From positions 1-20,789 of the forward strand of contig CALCJF010000113.1 in NCBI GenBank assembly GCA_937967375.1: a stretch of DNA of 20,789 nucleotides, written 5' to 3'. Positions 1 through 7,164 of this stretch are shown one piece after another; the first letter of the stretch is position 1; each line of letters begins with the position of its first letter. The position numbers were made by a program, and so were the translations under genes. The notes beneath the pieces were generated by a model. It was given only the letters and a program-made list of their open reading frames with translations. It did no database searches and was not told the origin of the DNA. Source of the DNA: an uncultured Leucobacter sp. (GTDB taxonomy: Bacteria > Actinomycetota > Actinomycetes > Actinomycetales > Microbacteriaceae).

Positions 1-956
1 AGAATCGTCGCAAGCTTGATCTCTTCGAACTGATCGAGCGAGTTATTGCTCGCAACCGAGTCGGTGCCGAGCGCAAGCCGCACCCCTGCTTCGAGCATCT
101 CGGGTAGCTTCGCGACGCCGCAGCCGAGTTTCAGGTTCGACACCGGGTTGTGGCTTGCCGCCGTGCCCGTGCGCGCGAAGATCTCGATCTCCTCCGGCGT
201 CAGGTGCACGCAGTGCGCGGCGAGCACGTCTGCTTCGAAGAAGCCGATCGCATCGAGGTGCTTCGCCGGTGTGTTGCCGTACTCTTCGGTGATCTGCTCA
301 ACCTCAGCACGCGATTCGGCGACGTGCATGTGAATCTTGATACCCGTGCGCTGCGAACGCTCGGCGATCTCGCGAAGCAGCTCAGGCGAGCAGGTGTAGG
401 GGGCGTGCGGGCCGTAGGCGAGCCTGATCTGCTCGTTGCCGGCGAAACGTTCAGCGAGTCGCTCGGTGTAGTCCAGCGTCTGCGCACCATCCAGCGGGCT
501 CACACCCGGAAACCCGACGGTCTCGGCGGTAAACATGGCGGGTGCAGCGAGTACGCGCATCCCTGCGCGCTGCACGATCTCGAGCAGCCCCTCGTCCCAG
601 TGATACATGTCAGCAAAGGCGGTGGTGCCGTTCGCGATCATCTCGAGCATCGCAAGCTCGAGGCCGGCCACAACGTCATCGCGGGTGAGCCCCTGCTCGA
701 CCGCCTGCACCGCCGCGAGCCACGGCATGAACCCCTCATCGTCGCTCACCGCGCGCTGCAGCGTCATGGCGCTGTGCGTGTGGCCGTTCACGAGGCCTGG
801 CATCAGGGCATGGCCGGCCAGATCGTGGGTGACGACCGACTCGGCGCGGGCGAGGCCCGCGTAGGCGATTCGGCCGCGCTCGTCGATCTCGAGCTCGGCG
901 TTCTGCACCTCACCCGCTGGGGTCAGCATGGCGTCCGCGCGCAAAATCAGGTTCAT
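1..956 (-). CDS. Amidohydrolase, MTA/SAH (or guanine-type) deaminase family, 3' end missing
   Basis: Metal-dependent hydrolase that most resembles 5-methylthioadenosine/S-adenosylhomocysteine deaminases, which deaminate the adenine ring of these nucleosides in the cytosol. The visible 318 residues have the family landmarks in order: NGHTHSAM (57-64; first two metal histidines H59 and H61), HMHVAES (209-215; metal His211 and Glu214), HCVHL (248-252), SHNPVSNLKL (268-277) and GTDS (297-300; metal Asp299). The ATG at 956-954 is preceded by AGGAG about 7 nt upstream, inside the upstream gene. It overlaps the stop of the iminopeptidase gene by 4 nt (ATGA), so the two are probably translationally coupled. 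No stop codon is reached before the window edge; roughly the last quarter of a usual 420-450-residue protein is outside. Substrate within the deaminase group (MTA/SAH, 8-oxoguanine, other aminopurines) cannot be fixed from these motifs. Confidence 0.88.
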   Translation of the reverse strand, partial: MNLILRADAMLTPAGEVQNAELEIDERGRIAYAGLARAESVVTHDLAGHALMPGLVNGHTHSAMTLQRAVSDDEGFMPWLAAVQAVEQGLTRDDVVAGLELAMLEMIANGTTAFADMYHWDEGLLEIVQRAGMRVLAAPAMFTAETVGFPGVSPLDGAQTLDYTERLAERFAGNEQIRLAYGPHAPYTCSPELLREIAERSQRTGIKIHMHVAESRAEVEQITEEYGNTPAKHLDAIGFFEADVLAAHCVHLTPEEIEIFARTGTAASHNPVSNLKLGCGVAKLPEMLEAGVRLALGTDSVASNNSLDQFEEIKLATI

Positions 957-1939
957 ACGTCGCTCCTGTCTGCGAAGGCATCAGTGGCTCGAACGAGCGC
1001 ATCTACGATGCCGGGTTCGGTCGCCGCGTGGCCGGCGTCTGCGATCATGTGAAACTCGGCCTCGGGCCAGGCCTGGTGCAGATCCCACGCCGTCTGCGGA
1101 GGTGTGCAAACGTCGTAGCGGCCCTGCACGATCACCCCGGGAATGCCTGCGAGCTTCTCCGCGGCATCGCGAATCAGCTGGCCGTCTTCGAAGAACCCGC
1201 CATTCGTGAAGTAGTGGTTCTCGATGCGAGCGAATGCCACAGCTGCGGCCTCATCTGCGCGAGCCTCGGCGATCGCCGCGTCGTTCGGGATCAGCCTGAT
1301 GGTCGTGTTCTCCCATACAGTCCACTCGACGCCTGCCGGCACGTGCACGGCAGGGTCAGCATCGAAAAGTCTGCGATGATATGCGGCGACGAGATCGCCC
1401 CGCTCGGCCTCAGGTATTACCGAGAGATACTTCTGCCACGCGTCGGGGTAGAGCTGCGACGCGCCCTCTTGGTAGAACCAATCGATCTCGGTCTTGCGAA
1501 GCGTGAAGATGCCGCGCAACACGAGCTCGGTCACGCGCTCAGGGTGAGTCTGCGCATACGAGAGCGACAGCGTGGAGCCCCAGGAGCCACCAAACACCTG
1601 CCACCGGTCGATGCCGAGGTGCTCACGCAAGCGTTCGATGTCGGCGACCAGATGCCAAGTGGTATTCGTCGAAAGGTCGGCGTCGGGAGCGCTCGCATGC
1701 GGTGTGCTGCGGCCGCAGCCGCGCTGGTCGAAGAGCACGATGCGGTACTTCTCGGGATCGAAGAAGCGGCGTTGATCAGGGCCGCAGCCCCCGCCGGGCC
1801 CACCGTGCAAGAACACGACAGGTTTGCCGTCGGGGTTGCCGCAGACCTCCCAGTAGATCTCGTGCCCGTCTCCCACCGGCAACATGCCGTGCGCGTGCGG
1901 ATCAACGGGCGGGTATAGCTCTCGCAGCTCGGTTGTCAT
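953..1939 (-). CDS. pip: Proline iminopeptidase (prolyl aminopeptidase), alpha/beta hydrolase
   Basis: Serine peptidase of family S33 that removes N-terminal proline from peptides, usually in the cytosol. The 328 residues are of normal family length. HGGPGGG (45-51) forms the oxyanion region, DQRGCGRS (71-78) is the typical strand-turn, and GGSWGSTL (117-124) holds nucleophile Ser119. Asp276 in GRYDVCTP and His304 in DAGHAA complete the triad. The reading frame stays open upstream to an ATG at 2017, but the extra 26 residues are Pro/Gly-rich and unlike the family. The ATG at 1939 gives the expected N-terminus (ELYPPV near residue 7) and sits exactly 7 nt after a TAGGCT hexamer, suggesting a leaderless message. 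It is followed by the deaminase-like gene with a 4-nt overlap. The functional link between peptide and nucleoside turnover is not obvious. Confidence 0.93.
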   Translation of the reverse strand: MTTELRELYPPVDPHAHGMLPVGDGHEIYWEVCGNPDGKPVVFLHGGPGGGCGPDQRRFFDPEKYRIVLFDQRGCGRSTPHASAPDADLSTNTTWHLVADIERLREHLGIDRWQVFGGSWGSTLSLSYAQTHPERVTELVLRGIFTLRKTEIDWFYQEGASQLYPDAWQKYLSVIPEAERGDLVAAYHRRLFDADPAVHVPAGVEWTVWENTTIRLIPNDAAIAEARADEAAAVAFARIENHYFTNGGFFEDGQLIRDAAEKLAGIPGVIVQGRYDVCTPPQTAWDLHQAWPEAEFHMIADAGHAATEPGIVDALVRATDAFADRSDV

Positions 1940-1946
1940 AGTCCCA

Positions 1947-1952
1947 AGCCTA
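1947..1952 (-). promoter_or_regulatory. Candidate -10 hexamer TAGGCT for pip, leaderless arrangement
   Basis: On the minus strand the hexamer TAGGCT is followed by 7 nt (TTGGGAC-type spacer) and then the ATG at 1939, which would put the transcription start at or next to the start codon. No convincing -35 is visible, and no clear Shine-Dalgarno sequence is present. The 16-nt stretch matches 12 of 16 positions of the corresponding stretch before the flavoprotein gene at 18272. Confidence 0.5.
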
Positions 1953-1966
1953 GCCTCGCACCCGCT

Positions 1967-1986
1967 CCCTTCGACAGGCACAGAGA
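1967..1986. repeat. Degenerate copy of a CCCTTCGACAGGC-type dispersed repeat
   Basis: The sequence CCCTTCGACAGGCACAGAGA resembles, from memory, a short hairpin-forming repeat (CCCTTCGACAGGCTCAGGGA) scattered in intergenic regions of many high-GC bacteria. Flanking CCCT and AGGG (1967-1970 and 1986-1989) could pair weakly. It lies just upstream of the presumed pip promoter, on the non-coding side. The identification rests on recall, not on a search. Confidence 0.35.
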
Positions 1987-2057
1987 GGGGGGTCGCCGGC
2001 CATCGCGCATCACCCATCGACCACTCGCCGCCAGCCAGCCATCAGCCACCTATCGCC

Positions 2058-2134
2058 GAATGAATAGGCTAACCCTGTTTTCGGGGAGATTTTCCCTGAG
2101 AAATCGGCAAATTATCGGGTTAACGTATTCATTC
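2058..2134. repeat. 77-bp element with 18-bp imperfect terminal inverted repeats
   Basis: The left arm GAATGAATAGGCTAACCC (2058-2075) and the reverse complement of the right arm (2117-2134), GAATGAATACGTTAACCC, agree at 16 of 18 positions. The 41-nt centre contains a smaller imperfect hairpin (TTTC/GAAA and GGGA/TCCC around 2079-2103). The element is clearly richer in A+T than its surroundings. It lies between the acyl-CoA oxidase terminator and the pip promoter, about 120 nt before the pip start. It could be a miniature mobile element or dispersed palindromic repeat, or a large bipartite operator. No coding sequence lies within it. Confidence 0.75.
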
Positions 2135-2151
2135 GACTTTGGATCGCGAAA

Positions 2152-2186
2152 ACCCCGCCCTCCAAGACGTGCATGGCGGGCGGGGT
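2152..2186 (-). terminator. Intrinsic terminator hairpin after the acyl-CoA oxidase gene
   Basis: ACCCCGCCC (2152-2160) is perfectly complementary to GGGCGGGGT (2178-2186), a 9-bp GC-rich stem with a 17-nt loop. On the minus strand the stem is followed directly by TTTTCGCG. It begins 13 nt beyond the acyl-CoA oxidase stop codon, so it fits the end of that single-gene transcript and separates it from the pip operon. Confidence 0.75.
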
Positions 2187-2198
2187 CAGAACGAGCGT

Positions 2199-4247
2199 CT
2201 ACGCTCTGGCCTTCGCCTCGGCCTTCTGACGTTTGCGCAGCTCCTTTTCGTGAATCGGCCAGGTGCCCGCTGCGATCTGGGCATCGACGTATGCCTGCGC
2301 CTCTTCCTGACGCTCGGCCTCAATACCCGTCGCGATTTCGGCGCGCAGCAGCTCGGGAGTCAGTTCGAAGGCATCGACAAGGTCGAGCGCCTGCTCTCGA
2401 ATACGCCCAATCAGACGGTCGATGTATGCGGTGACCGCCTCGGCGCGCGCGCCCGAGAGGCGGCCGTTGATGAGGTACCACTCGAGATGCTTCTCGATCA
2501 GACGGAACCCGAAGAGATCGCGTAACCAGGTCATCACGATGAGGGTCTCGCCCTCGAAACCCGCGAGGGCCTCGGTGAACGCCTCCCACTGCAGCAGTTC
2601 GCCATGCGCGCGTGCGGCCTCGATCAACTTGGCCTGCTGCGTGTTGAAGGCGGCGGCGTTTGCGGCCGAGCGATCCTCGCGTGCGACACCCTTGGTTGCC
2701 TCGCGAAGCGACATCGCGATCTGCGCAACCATCGTTTCGACCCTGTCGGTCAGCAGTGCGCGCTGCGACTCGGGGTCGCGAATGCCCTCGACCGAACGCG
2801 AACGCTGGCCGAGATCGGCGATGCTCTGACCCATCTGGCGCAGCCCGAAGCGCACGGCGCCCTCGCCGATCTGCCCCGCGACCACCTTCGCGATCGCGGC
2901 GACATCGCCGTCTTTGAACTTCGCCGCGTAATCGGTCAGCAGACGCTTGCCAACGAGCTGCAACAAGATGTTGTTGTCGCCCTCAAACGTCACATAGATG
3001 TCGAGGTCTTGGCGCCAGCCGGTGACCCGGTTCTTGGCGATGAAACCAGCACCGCCGGTGGCCTCGCGCACCTCTTGCAACGTATCGAGTGCAGCCCAGG
3101 TCGAGAGCGGCTTCAGCGCCGCCGCCAGGGTCTCGAGGTCTTCACGGTTCTCATCGGTGTCGTTTGCGCCCGAGAACACCTCGTCGAAGGTCTCAAGCAG
3201 GCGGTGGCTCGCGAACTGCATCGCGTAGGTCTCGGCGAGGAGAGGCAACAACCGGCGCTGGTAGTGGCCGTAGTCGAGCAGCGTTGTGTCGCGGCCGTCT
3301 GGGCCGGGAAACTGGCGTCGCTCGCTCGCGTAGCGCAGCGCAATCGCGAGTGCTCCCTTCGTCGCGTTCACCGCGGCGCCGTCGAGCGAGACGCGGCCCT
3401 GCACGAGCGTGCCGATCATGGTGAAGAAGCGGCGGCCGGGGCTCTCGATGTGAGAGGAGTAGGTGCCATCGGCGTCGACGTTGCCGTAACGGTTGAGCAG
3501 GTTCGTGCGAGGAATGCGCACGTGCGTGAAGTGCAGGCGCCCGTTGTCGATGCCGTTGAGGCCGCCCTTGACGCCGTCGTCTTCGCTGCCGACGCCCGGC
3601 AGCATCTCGCCGTCGGGAGTGCGAATCGGCACGAAGAACGCGTGCACGCCGTGGTTCACGCCGCGGGTGTTGAGCTGCGCGAAGACCACGGCCGCCTGCC
3701 CATGCAGCGCCGCGTTGCCGAGAAACTCTTTCCACGCTCCCTTGAACGGGGTGTGAATGACGAACTCCTCGGTCTCGGGGTCATACGTCGCGGTGGTGCC
3801 GATCGATGCCACGTCGCTGCCGTGCCCGATCTCGGTCATCGCGAACGCGCCGGGCAGGGCGAGGGTCATCACGTCGGGCAGCCAGGCCTCGTGGTGCGGC
3901 TCAGTACCGAGGTGCAGAATGGCCGCGCCAAAGAGCCCCCACTGCACGCCGCTCTTGATCTGCAGCGAGGGGTCGGCGAACACCAGCTCCTGAAAGCCCG
4001 CGATGTTGCCACCGTGGTTGTCGCCGCCACCGAGCGACTTCGGAAATGCGCGCTGGATCGCGCCTGCCTCGACCAGCAGGCTGAGCTGCCCGAGCGCCCG
4101 CTCGCGGTGGTCGGCCATCGACTGGCCGGGGATCGTCTGAAAGCGGGGGTCAGAGGCGAGTGCCCGCCCCTCGAGGCGCTCCTGCTTCCACTTTCCGTAC
4201 AGGGCGTCTGCCACTACTGCTTTGTCGATGCGGGGCGTGCTGCTCAT
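2199..4247 (-). CDS. Acyl-CoA oxidase (ACOX/acyl-CoA dehydrogenase superfamily)
   Basis: FAD-dependent oxidation of acyl-CoA to trans-2-enoyl-CoA, with electrons passed to oxygen to give hydrogen peroxide, is the known ACOX reaction. The 682 residues fit ACOX rather than the ~380-residue acyl-CoA dehydrogenases. Landmarks in order are TEIGHGSDVASIGTTATYD (138-156; FAD and substrate loop), the arginine-rich ASERRQFPGP segment (307-316), GGAGF (398-402) and DIYVTFEGDNNILLQ (416-430), in which Glu422 is the expected catalytic base. The C-terminal half supplies the second helical domain. No peroxisome-type tail is expected or seen. The ATG at 4247 has GAAGGAG 6 nt upstream. The frame could extend to a TTG at 4322, but that codon lies inside the -35 box. 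It is a single-gene unit with its own promoter and terminator. Chain-length preference cannot be told. Confidence 0.92.
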   Translation of the reverse strand: MSSTPRIDKAVVADALYGKWKQERLEGRALASDPRFQTIPGQSMADHRERALGQLSLLVEAGAIQRAFPKSLGGGDNHGGNIAGFQELVFADPSLQIKSGVQWGLFGAAILHLGTEPHHEAWLPDVMTLALPGAFAMTEIGHGSDVASIGTTATYDPETEEFVIHTPFKGAWKEFLGNAALHGQAAVVFAQLNTRGVNHGVHAFFVPIRTPDGEMLPGVGSEDDGVKGGLNGIDNGRLHFTHVRIPRTNLLNRYGNVDADGTYSSHIESPGRRFFTMIGTLVQGRVSLDGAAVNATKGALAIALRYASERRQFPGPDGRDTTLLDYGHYQRRLLPLLAETYAMQFASHRLLETFDEVFSGANDTDENREDLETLAAALKPLSTWAALDTLQEVREATGGAGFIAKNRVTGWRQDLDIYVTFEGDNNILLQLVGKRLLTDYAAKFKDGDVAAIAKVVAGQIGEGAVRFGLRQMGQSIADLGQRSRSVEGIRDPESQRALLTDRVETMVAQIAMSLREATKGVAREDRSAANAAAFNTQQAKLIEAARAHGELLQWEAFTEALAGFEGETLIVMTWLRDLFGFRLIEKHLEWYLINGRLSGARAEAVTAYIDRLIGRIREQALDLVDAFELTPELLRAEIATGIEAERQEEAQAYVDAQIAAGTWPIHEKELRKRQKAEAKARA

Positions 4248-4293
4248 CGCGGCTCCTTCGTGCGGTTTCGAGAGCGAAAGATCGATATCTTCC

Positions 4294-4322
4294 ACGCTAG
4301 AACCGCGGGCTGGATCAGCCAA
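4294..4322 (-). promoter_or_regulatory. Promoter for the acyl-CoA oxidase gene
   Basis: On the minus strand TTGGCT (4322-4317) is separated by exactly 17 nt from TAGCGT (4299-4294). This fits a vegetative sigma factor promoter with an actinobacterial TAnnnT -10. The start of transcription would fall near 4287, leaving a leader of about 40 nt that carries the GAAGGAG ribosome site. Confidence 0.65.
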
Positions 4323-4420
4323 GAGCGGGGCGGTTTCTCACTAAGAGAGCGGGCACCACAGCGAGCTGGTCTTGTGCAGACCCTCCAAATCAGGCGATTG
4401 AAAACTGGAGAGCTTCGCTA

Positions 4421-4460
4421 GGCCGGTGTGCATCGCCGAGTGCGAAATGCACTGCAGGCC
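4421..4460 (-). terminator. Possible terminator hairpin after murB
   Basis: GGCC-GGT-GTGCAT (4421-4433) pairs with ATGCAC-TGCA-GGCC (4447-4460), giving two stem blocks of 6 and 4 bp separated by an internal loop, with a 13-nt apical loop. It starts 4 nt after the murB stop codon on the minus strand. There is no immediate T-run (a TTTT occurs only about 13-20 nt further), so it may be a weak or Rho-assisted terminator. The remaining 4248-4420 holds the oxidase promoter and no gene. Confidence 0.35.
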
Positions 4461-4464
4461 GTTG

Positions 4465-5586
4465 CTACAGCTCGAGCCCATACAGATTCGGTTCGGGATG
4501 AAGCAGCACCCCGAACTCCTGCTGCACCCGCTGCACTACGAAGCGCCCAAGCTGTGCCACGTCGTCTGCCGATGCCGCGCCCCGATTCGTGATCGCAAGC
4601 GTGTGCTTCGACGAGATCGACGCACCCGAACCTGGAATGCGAAACCCTTTTCTCACACCGGAGTGTTCGATCAGCCAGGCAGCCGAGAGCTTGACCTGGC
4701 GCGGCGGCTCCTCGGCCTGCACCGGCGGCTCGGCACCGCGCTCAAGATCTTCGAACGAGATCGCGACGTCTTCGGGCTCTTCGTCTGCCATCAGAAACCG
4801 CGGCGCATCATCTGGCAGGGTTCTCGCGAACTGCTCAGACACGATGGGGTTCGTGAAGAACGACCCGGCGCTCCACGTGTCGTGGTCGTCGACGTCGAGC
4901 ACCATGCCCTTCGAGGCGCGAAGCGCGAGCACTGCTTCTCGAAGCGAGTGAAGCGGCACGCGCTCCCCCAGCTCTACGCCAAGCGCGTGTGCGAGCTGGG
5001 CGTAGGCGATCGGCGCGGAGAGCCCAGAATCGCTGGCCTGCAGCACCAGGTCGATCGAGAGCACGACGCCCTCGCGGCCGCGCTTGATAGCCGAGTCGCG
5101 ATAACCGAGCTCGAGGTCTGCCGCAGCGAGTCGCACGACCTCGCCGGATTCGGCGTCGAGAAACTCGATCGAGTGCAGCACGTCACCGAGCTCTGCGCCG
5201 TAGGCGCCAATGTTCTGAATGGGCGCCGCACCGGCGAGCCCGGGAATGCCCGAGAGTGCCTCGATGCCCGACCACCCTTGCTCGACGCAGAACGCGACGA
5301 GCGCATCCCAGTCTTGGCCGGCCTGCACGCGCAACCGAACGTGCCCGTCTGCATCGTCTTCGACCACGCGGTCGACCCCGGTATTGCGAACGAGCAGCAC
5401 GGCGCCAGGGTAACCCTCATCACACACGATGGTGTTCGAGCCGCCACCGAGCAGCAGCCATGGGTCGGCTGAGCCCCAGAGCTCGAGCGCGTGCTGCACG
5501 AGCTCTTCTTTGGTGTGGGCGGTGAGCACCCGCTCGGCGGGGCCACCGACCCGCATGGTCGTCAGTTCTGCGAGACGAGTGGTCAC
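4465..5586 (-). CDS. murB: UDP-N-acetylmuramate dehydrogenase MurB
   Basis: FAD enzyme that reduces UDP-GlcNAc-enolpyruvate with NADPH to UDP-N-acetylmuramate, the second committed step of peptidoglycan precursor synthesis. FAD-binding residues LLLGGGSNTIV lie at 44-54; GIPGLAGAAPIQNIGAYG (113-130), YRDS with Arg163, SAGSFFTNP with proton-donor Ser242, and HPEPNLYG with Glu365 complete the active site. It is a type I MurB, 373 residues against about 340 for the E. coli enzyme. The surplus is mostly an acidic segment at about 258-297 (DEEPEDVAISFEDLERG) between the Ser242 strand and AAWLIEHSG. The start codon is GTG at 5586, overlapping the TGA of the dehydratase gene by 4 nt (GTGA), and there is no better start nearby. 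It is the last gene of the dehydratase-murB run. Confidence 0.96.
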   Translation of the reverse strand: MTTRLAELTTMRVGGPAERVLTAHTKEELVQHALELWGSADPWLLLGGGSNTIVCDEGYPGAVLLVRNTGVDRVVEDDADGHVRLRVQAGQDWDALVAFCVEQGWSGIEALSGIPGLAGAAPIQNIGAYGAELGDVLHSIEFLDAESGEVVRLAAADLELGYRDSAIKRGREGVVLSIDLVLQASDSGLSAPIAYAQLAHALGVELGERVPLHSLREAVLALRASKGMVLDVDDHDTWSAGSFFTNPIVSEQFARTLPDDAPRFLMADEEPEDVAISFEDLERGAEPPVQAEEPPRQVKLSAAWLIEHSGVRKGFRIPGSGASISSKHTLAITNRGAASADDVAQLGRFVVQRVQQEFGVLLHPEPNLYGLEL

Positions 5587-6008
5587 GCGAACGACACCAC
5601 CAGCTGGCTCTTGCCGAGCACGGTCTGGCCACCGAAGACGACCTTCAGGTCGATCCGTGCGGTGCGCGCATCGGCGTCAAGCGCTCCCACGGTCGCCGTC
5701 ACGGTGACGTCTGCGCCATCCGTGCCGTCGACCGGCACCATCCGGGTGAAACGCACCTGATAGTCGCTGACCGCACCGGCAGTGCCGACCCATTCGGCAA
5801 CCGGAGAAGCCGCTGCGCCCATCGTGAGCATGCCATGTGCAATCACGCCGGGCAGGCCGACAGAGGTAGCAATGTCGTCACGGTAGTGAATCGTGTTGAA
5901 GTCGCCAGACGCACCGGCGTAGCGCACCAGCGTGTCGCGGGTGAAATGCAGCTCGCGCTCGACGACTACATCGCCGACTGCGAGCTGTTCGAACACGGGG
6001 GCGGTCAT
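5583..6008 (-). CDS. MaoC-family (R)-hydroxyacyl dehydratase subunit, HadB-like
   Basis: Hot-dog fold protein of 141 residues matching the catalytic half of (3R)-hydroxyacyl-ACP/CoA dehydratases, which dehydrate 3-hydroxyacyl thioesters in type II fatty acid elongation. The hydratase-2 motif is intact: GDFNTIHYRDDIATSVGLPG begins at residue 35, with catalytic Asp36 and His41, followed by IAHGM (56-60). The ATG at 6008 overlaps the stop of the preceding HadA-like gene (ATGA), and its own stop overlaps the murB start. Such tight coupling suggests the two dehydratase chains are made in equal amounts as a heterodimer, as known for mycobacterial HadAB. Whether the substrate here is an ACP-bound intermediate or a CoA thioester is not visible. 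Confidence 0.87.
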   Translation of the reverse strand: MTAPVFEQLAVGDVVVERELHFTRDTLVRYAGASGDFNTIHYRDDIATSVGLPGVIAHGMLTMGAAASPVAEWVGTAGAVSDYQVRFTRMVPVDGTDGADVTVTATVGALDADARTARIDLKVVFGGQTVLGKSQLVVSFA

Positions 6009-6460
6009 GCTGCGTCTCCTTCTGCCGCGCGAACCACGAGGGTCGAGATCGCCGTGACCACGTGCGCGCCGGTGGCGTCGCTTACCTCGGTCGACGACGT
6101 GACCATACTGTTGCCGCCAAGTTGTTTGACGCTCGTCACGGTCATCACGCCGGTGAGCTCGTCGCCGGCGACGATCGGGCGGCTGTAGGTGAAGCGCTGG
6201 TCGCCGTGCACCACGCGCGAGAAATCGACCGCGGCTTCTTCGTCAGAGAGCAGCTGCTGCAACGTCGCGTCTTGCACCACGATCGCGAAGGTCGGTGGGG
6301 CGACAACGTCGGCGTAGCCCGTCGCGCGGGCCGCCTCCGGGTCGTGGTGCAGCGGAGCATTGCTCAGCACCGCACGAGCGAACTCGCGCACCTTCTCACG
6401 ACCGACAAGGTATGGGGCGGTAGGCGCATAGACCTTGCCCTGAATCTCTACATTCACCAC
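6005..6460 (-). CDS. MaoC-like dehydratase N-terminal-type subunit, HadA-like
   Basis: Hot-dog fold protein of 151 residues resembling HadA and the FAS1-like dehydratase domain, which supplies the acyl-binding, non-catalytic half of a heterodimeric (3R)-hydroxyacyl dehydratase. It carries the characteristic VVAPPTFAIV segment (about 52-61) and GDQRFTYSRPIVAGDEL, but lacks the Asp/His pair of its partner, as expected for the non-catalytic chain. The start codon is GTG at 6460; a second GTG follows at once (6457) and could be used instead. No Shine-Dalgarno sequence is seen, but TAGACT lies 6 nt upstream. Its stop overlaps the HadB-like start by 4 nt. The organism type suggested by the window normally lacks mycolic acids, so a role in general fatty acid elongation is more likely. 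Confidence 0.84.
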   Translation of the reverse strand: MVNVEIQGKVYAPTAPYLVGREKVREFARAVLSNAPLHHDPEAARATGYADVVAPPTFAIVVQDATLQQLLSDEEAAVDFSRVVHGDQRFTYSRPIVAGDELTGVMTVTSVKQLGGNSMVTSSTEVSDATGAHVVTAISTLVVRAAEGDAA

Positions 6461-6466
6461 GGCAAC

Positions 6467-6472
6467 AGTCTA
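6467..6472 (-). promoter_or_regulatory. Candidate internal -10 TAGACT before the HadA-like gene
   Basis: TAGACT on the minus strand is followed by 6 nt and the GTG at 6460, consistent with a leaderless transcript starting at the dehydratase-murB part of the run. The upstream membrane-protein gene ends at 6484, only 24 nt before the GTG, so read-through from upstream is also possible. The -35 region is not recognisable. Confidence 0.45.
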
Positions 6473-6483
6473 CAGAGCAGACG

Positions 6484-7149
6484 CTACGCGAGCAGCGCGA
6501 TGGCGAGAGTGAGCAGCCCCCAAGAAACGAGCGTCGTAGCCACCGCAATCACCACTGGCAACCAGTAGTGGCGGCCCGGCACGGCAAGCCCGCGTTGCAC
6601 CCGGTTCAGTTGTTGCAGCGCGGGATCATCAGCGGCGGCCTGATGCTGCTCGAAACTCGTGTCATAGAAGCTCGCGAACGCCGGCATCTGCGAGTTCAGT
6701 ACCAGCCACGCACCTGTGCCCACGTCGGGTAGCTGAAAGCCGTGCGGCACCGGCACGATGACCGGGGAAACCCCCTGCCCAGGCACGTGCACCGCATAGA
6801 GCAATTGGTGGGCGTCAGCGTCACGAGCCGAGCGCGCGACTCGCACGAGCACGGCAGAGGCTACTGGGCCGGTCCCTGGCCCGGCTGCGAGCGCCGCGCG
6901 CGTCAGGGCGTGAACCCGACGCCCCTGCGCGGCGCTCAGCATCGCGGCGATAACGAAGCAGGCGATTGCAATGAGGTTGGGCACGAGCGTCAGCGCCACC
7001 ATGCCGTTCCCCAGGCCGAACAGGCCATTGCCTGATCCCGTCGCAGCGATGAGCAGGGTGACGAGCCAGCCAACGATCACTCCGAGAGCGATCGACGGCC
7101 AGATGAGCAGCACGCAGAACACGCGCAGCTGCATCTGGGCGAGCGTCAT
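6484..7149 (-). CDS. Membrane protein of unknown function, three predicted transmembrane helices
   Basis: I do not recognise this 221-residue protein. Two hydrophobic helices lie near the N-terminus (about 11-36 and 49-71) and a third at the extreme C-terminus (about 196-220). Between them is a soluble domain of about 120 residues containing GQGVSPVIVPVPHGFQLPDVGTG, which has the look of a small beta-rich domain, and a Gln/Asp-rich linker (SFEQHQAAADDPALQQLN). With an odd number of helices, the termini would lie on opposite sides of the membrane. The ATG at 7149 follows the stop of the DUF937 gene by 15 nt, with only GGGG as a weak ribosome site, so the pair is probably one operon. No enzymatic motif is seen. 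Confidence 0.75.
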   Translation of the reverse strand: MTLAQMQLRVFCVLLIWPSIALGVIVGWLVTLLIAATGSGNGLFGLGNGMVALTLVPNLIAIACFVIAAMLSAAQGRRVHALTRAALAAGPGTGPVASAVLVRVARSARDADAHQLLYAVHVPGQGVSPVIVPVPHGFQLPDVGTGAWLVLNSQMPAFASFYDTSFEQHQAAADDPALQQLNRVQRGLAVPGRHYWLPVVIAVATTLVSWGLLTLAIALLA

Positions 7150-7164
7150 CGCGATGGCCCCGAA

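Noticed and set aside
150..1052. A 300-codon plus-strand open frame at the left edge
   Set aside because: It is antisense to the deaminase-like gene, whose metal-binding motifs are clear on the minus strand.
4378..4392. Small GGTCT/AGACC-type hairpin upstream of the oxidase promoter
   Set aside because: A 5-bp stem without a T-run or conserved context is expected by chance.
2604..4421. A 605-codon plus-strand open frame opposite the acyl-CoA oxidase gene
   Set aside because: Its translation has no recognisable domain and is rich in Arg/His/Val as expected for the complement of a GC-rich gene, while the minus strand encodes a complete, motif-bearing oxidase.
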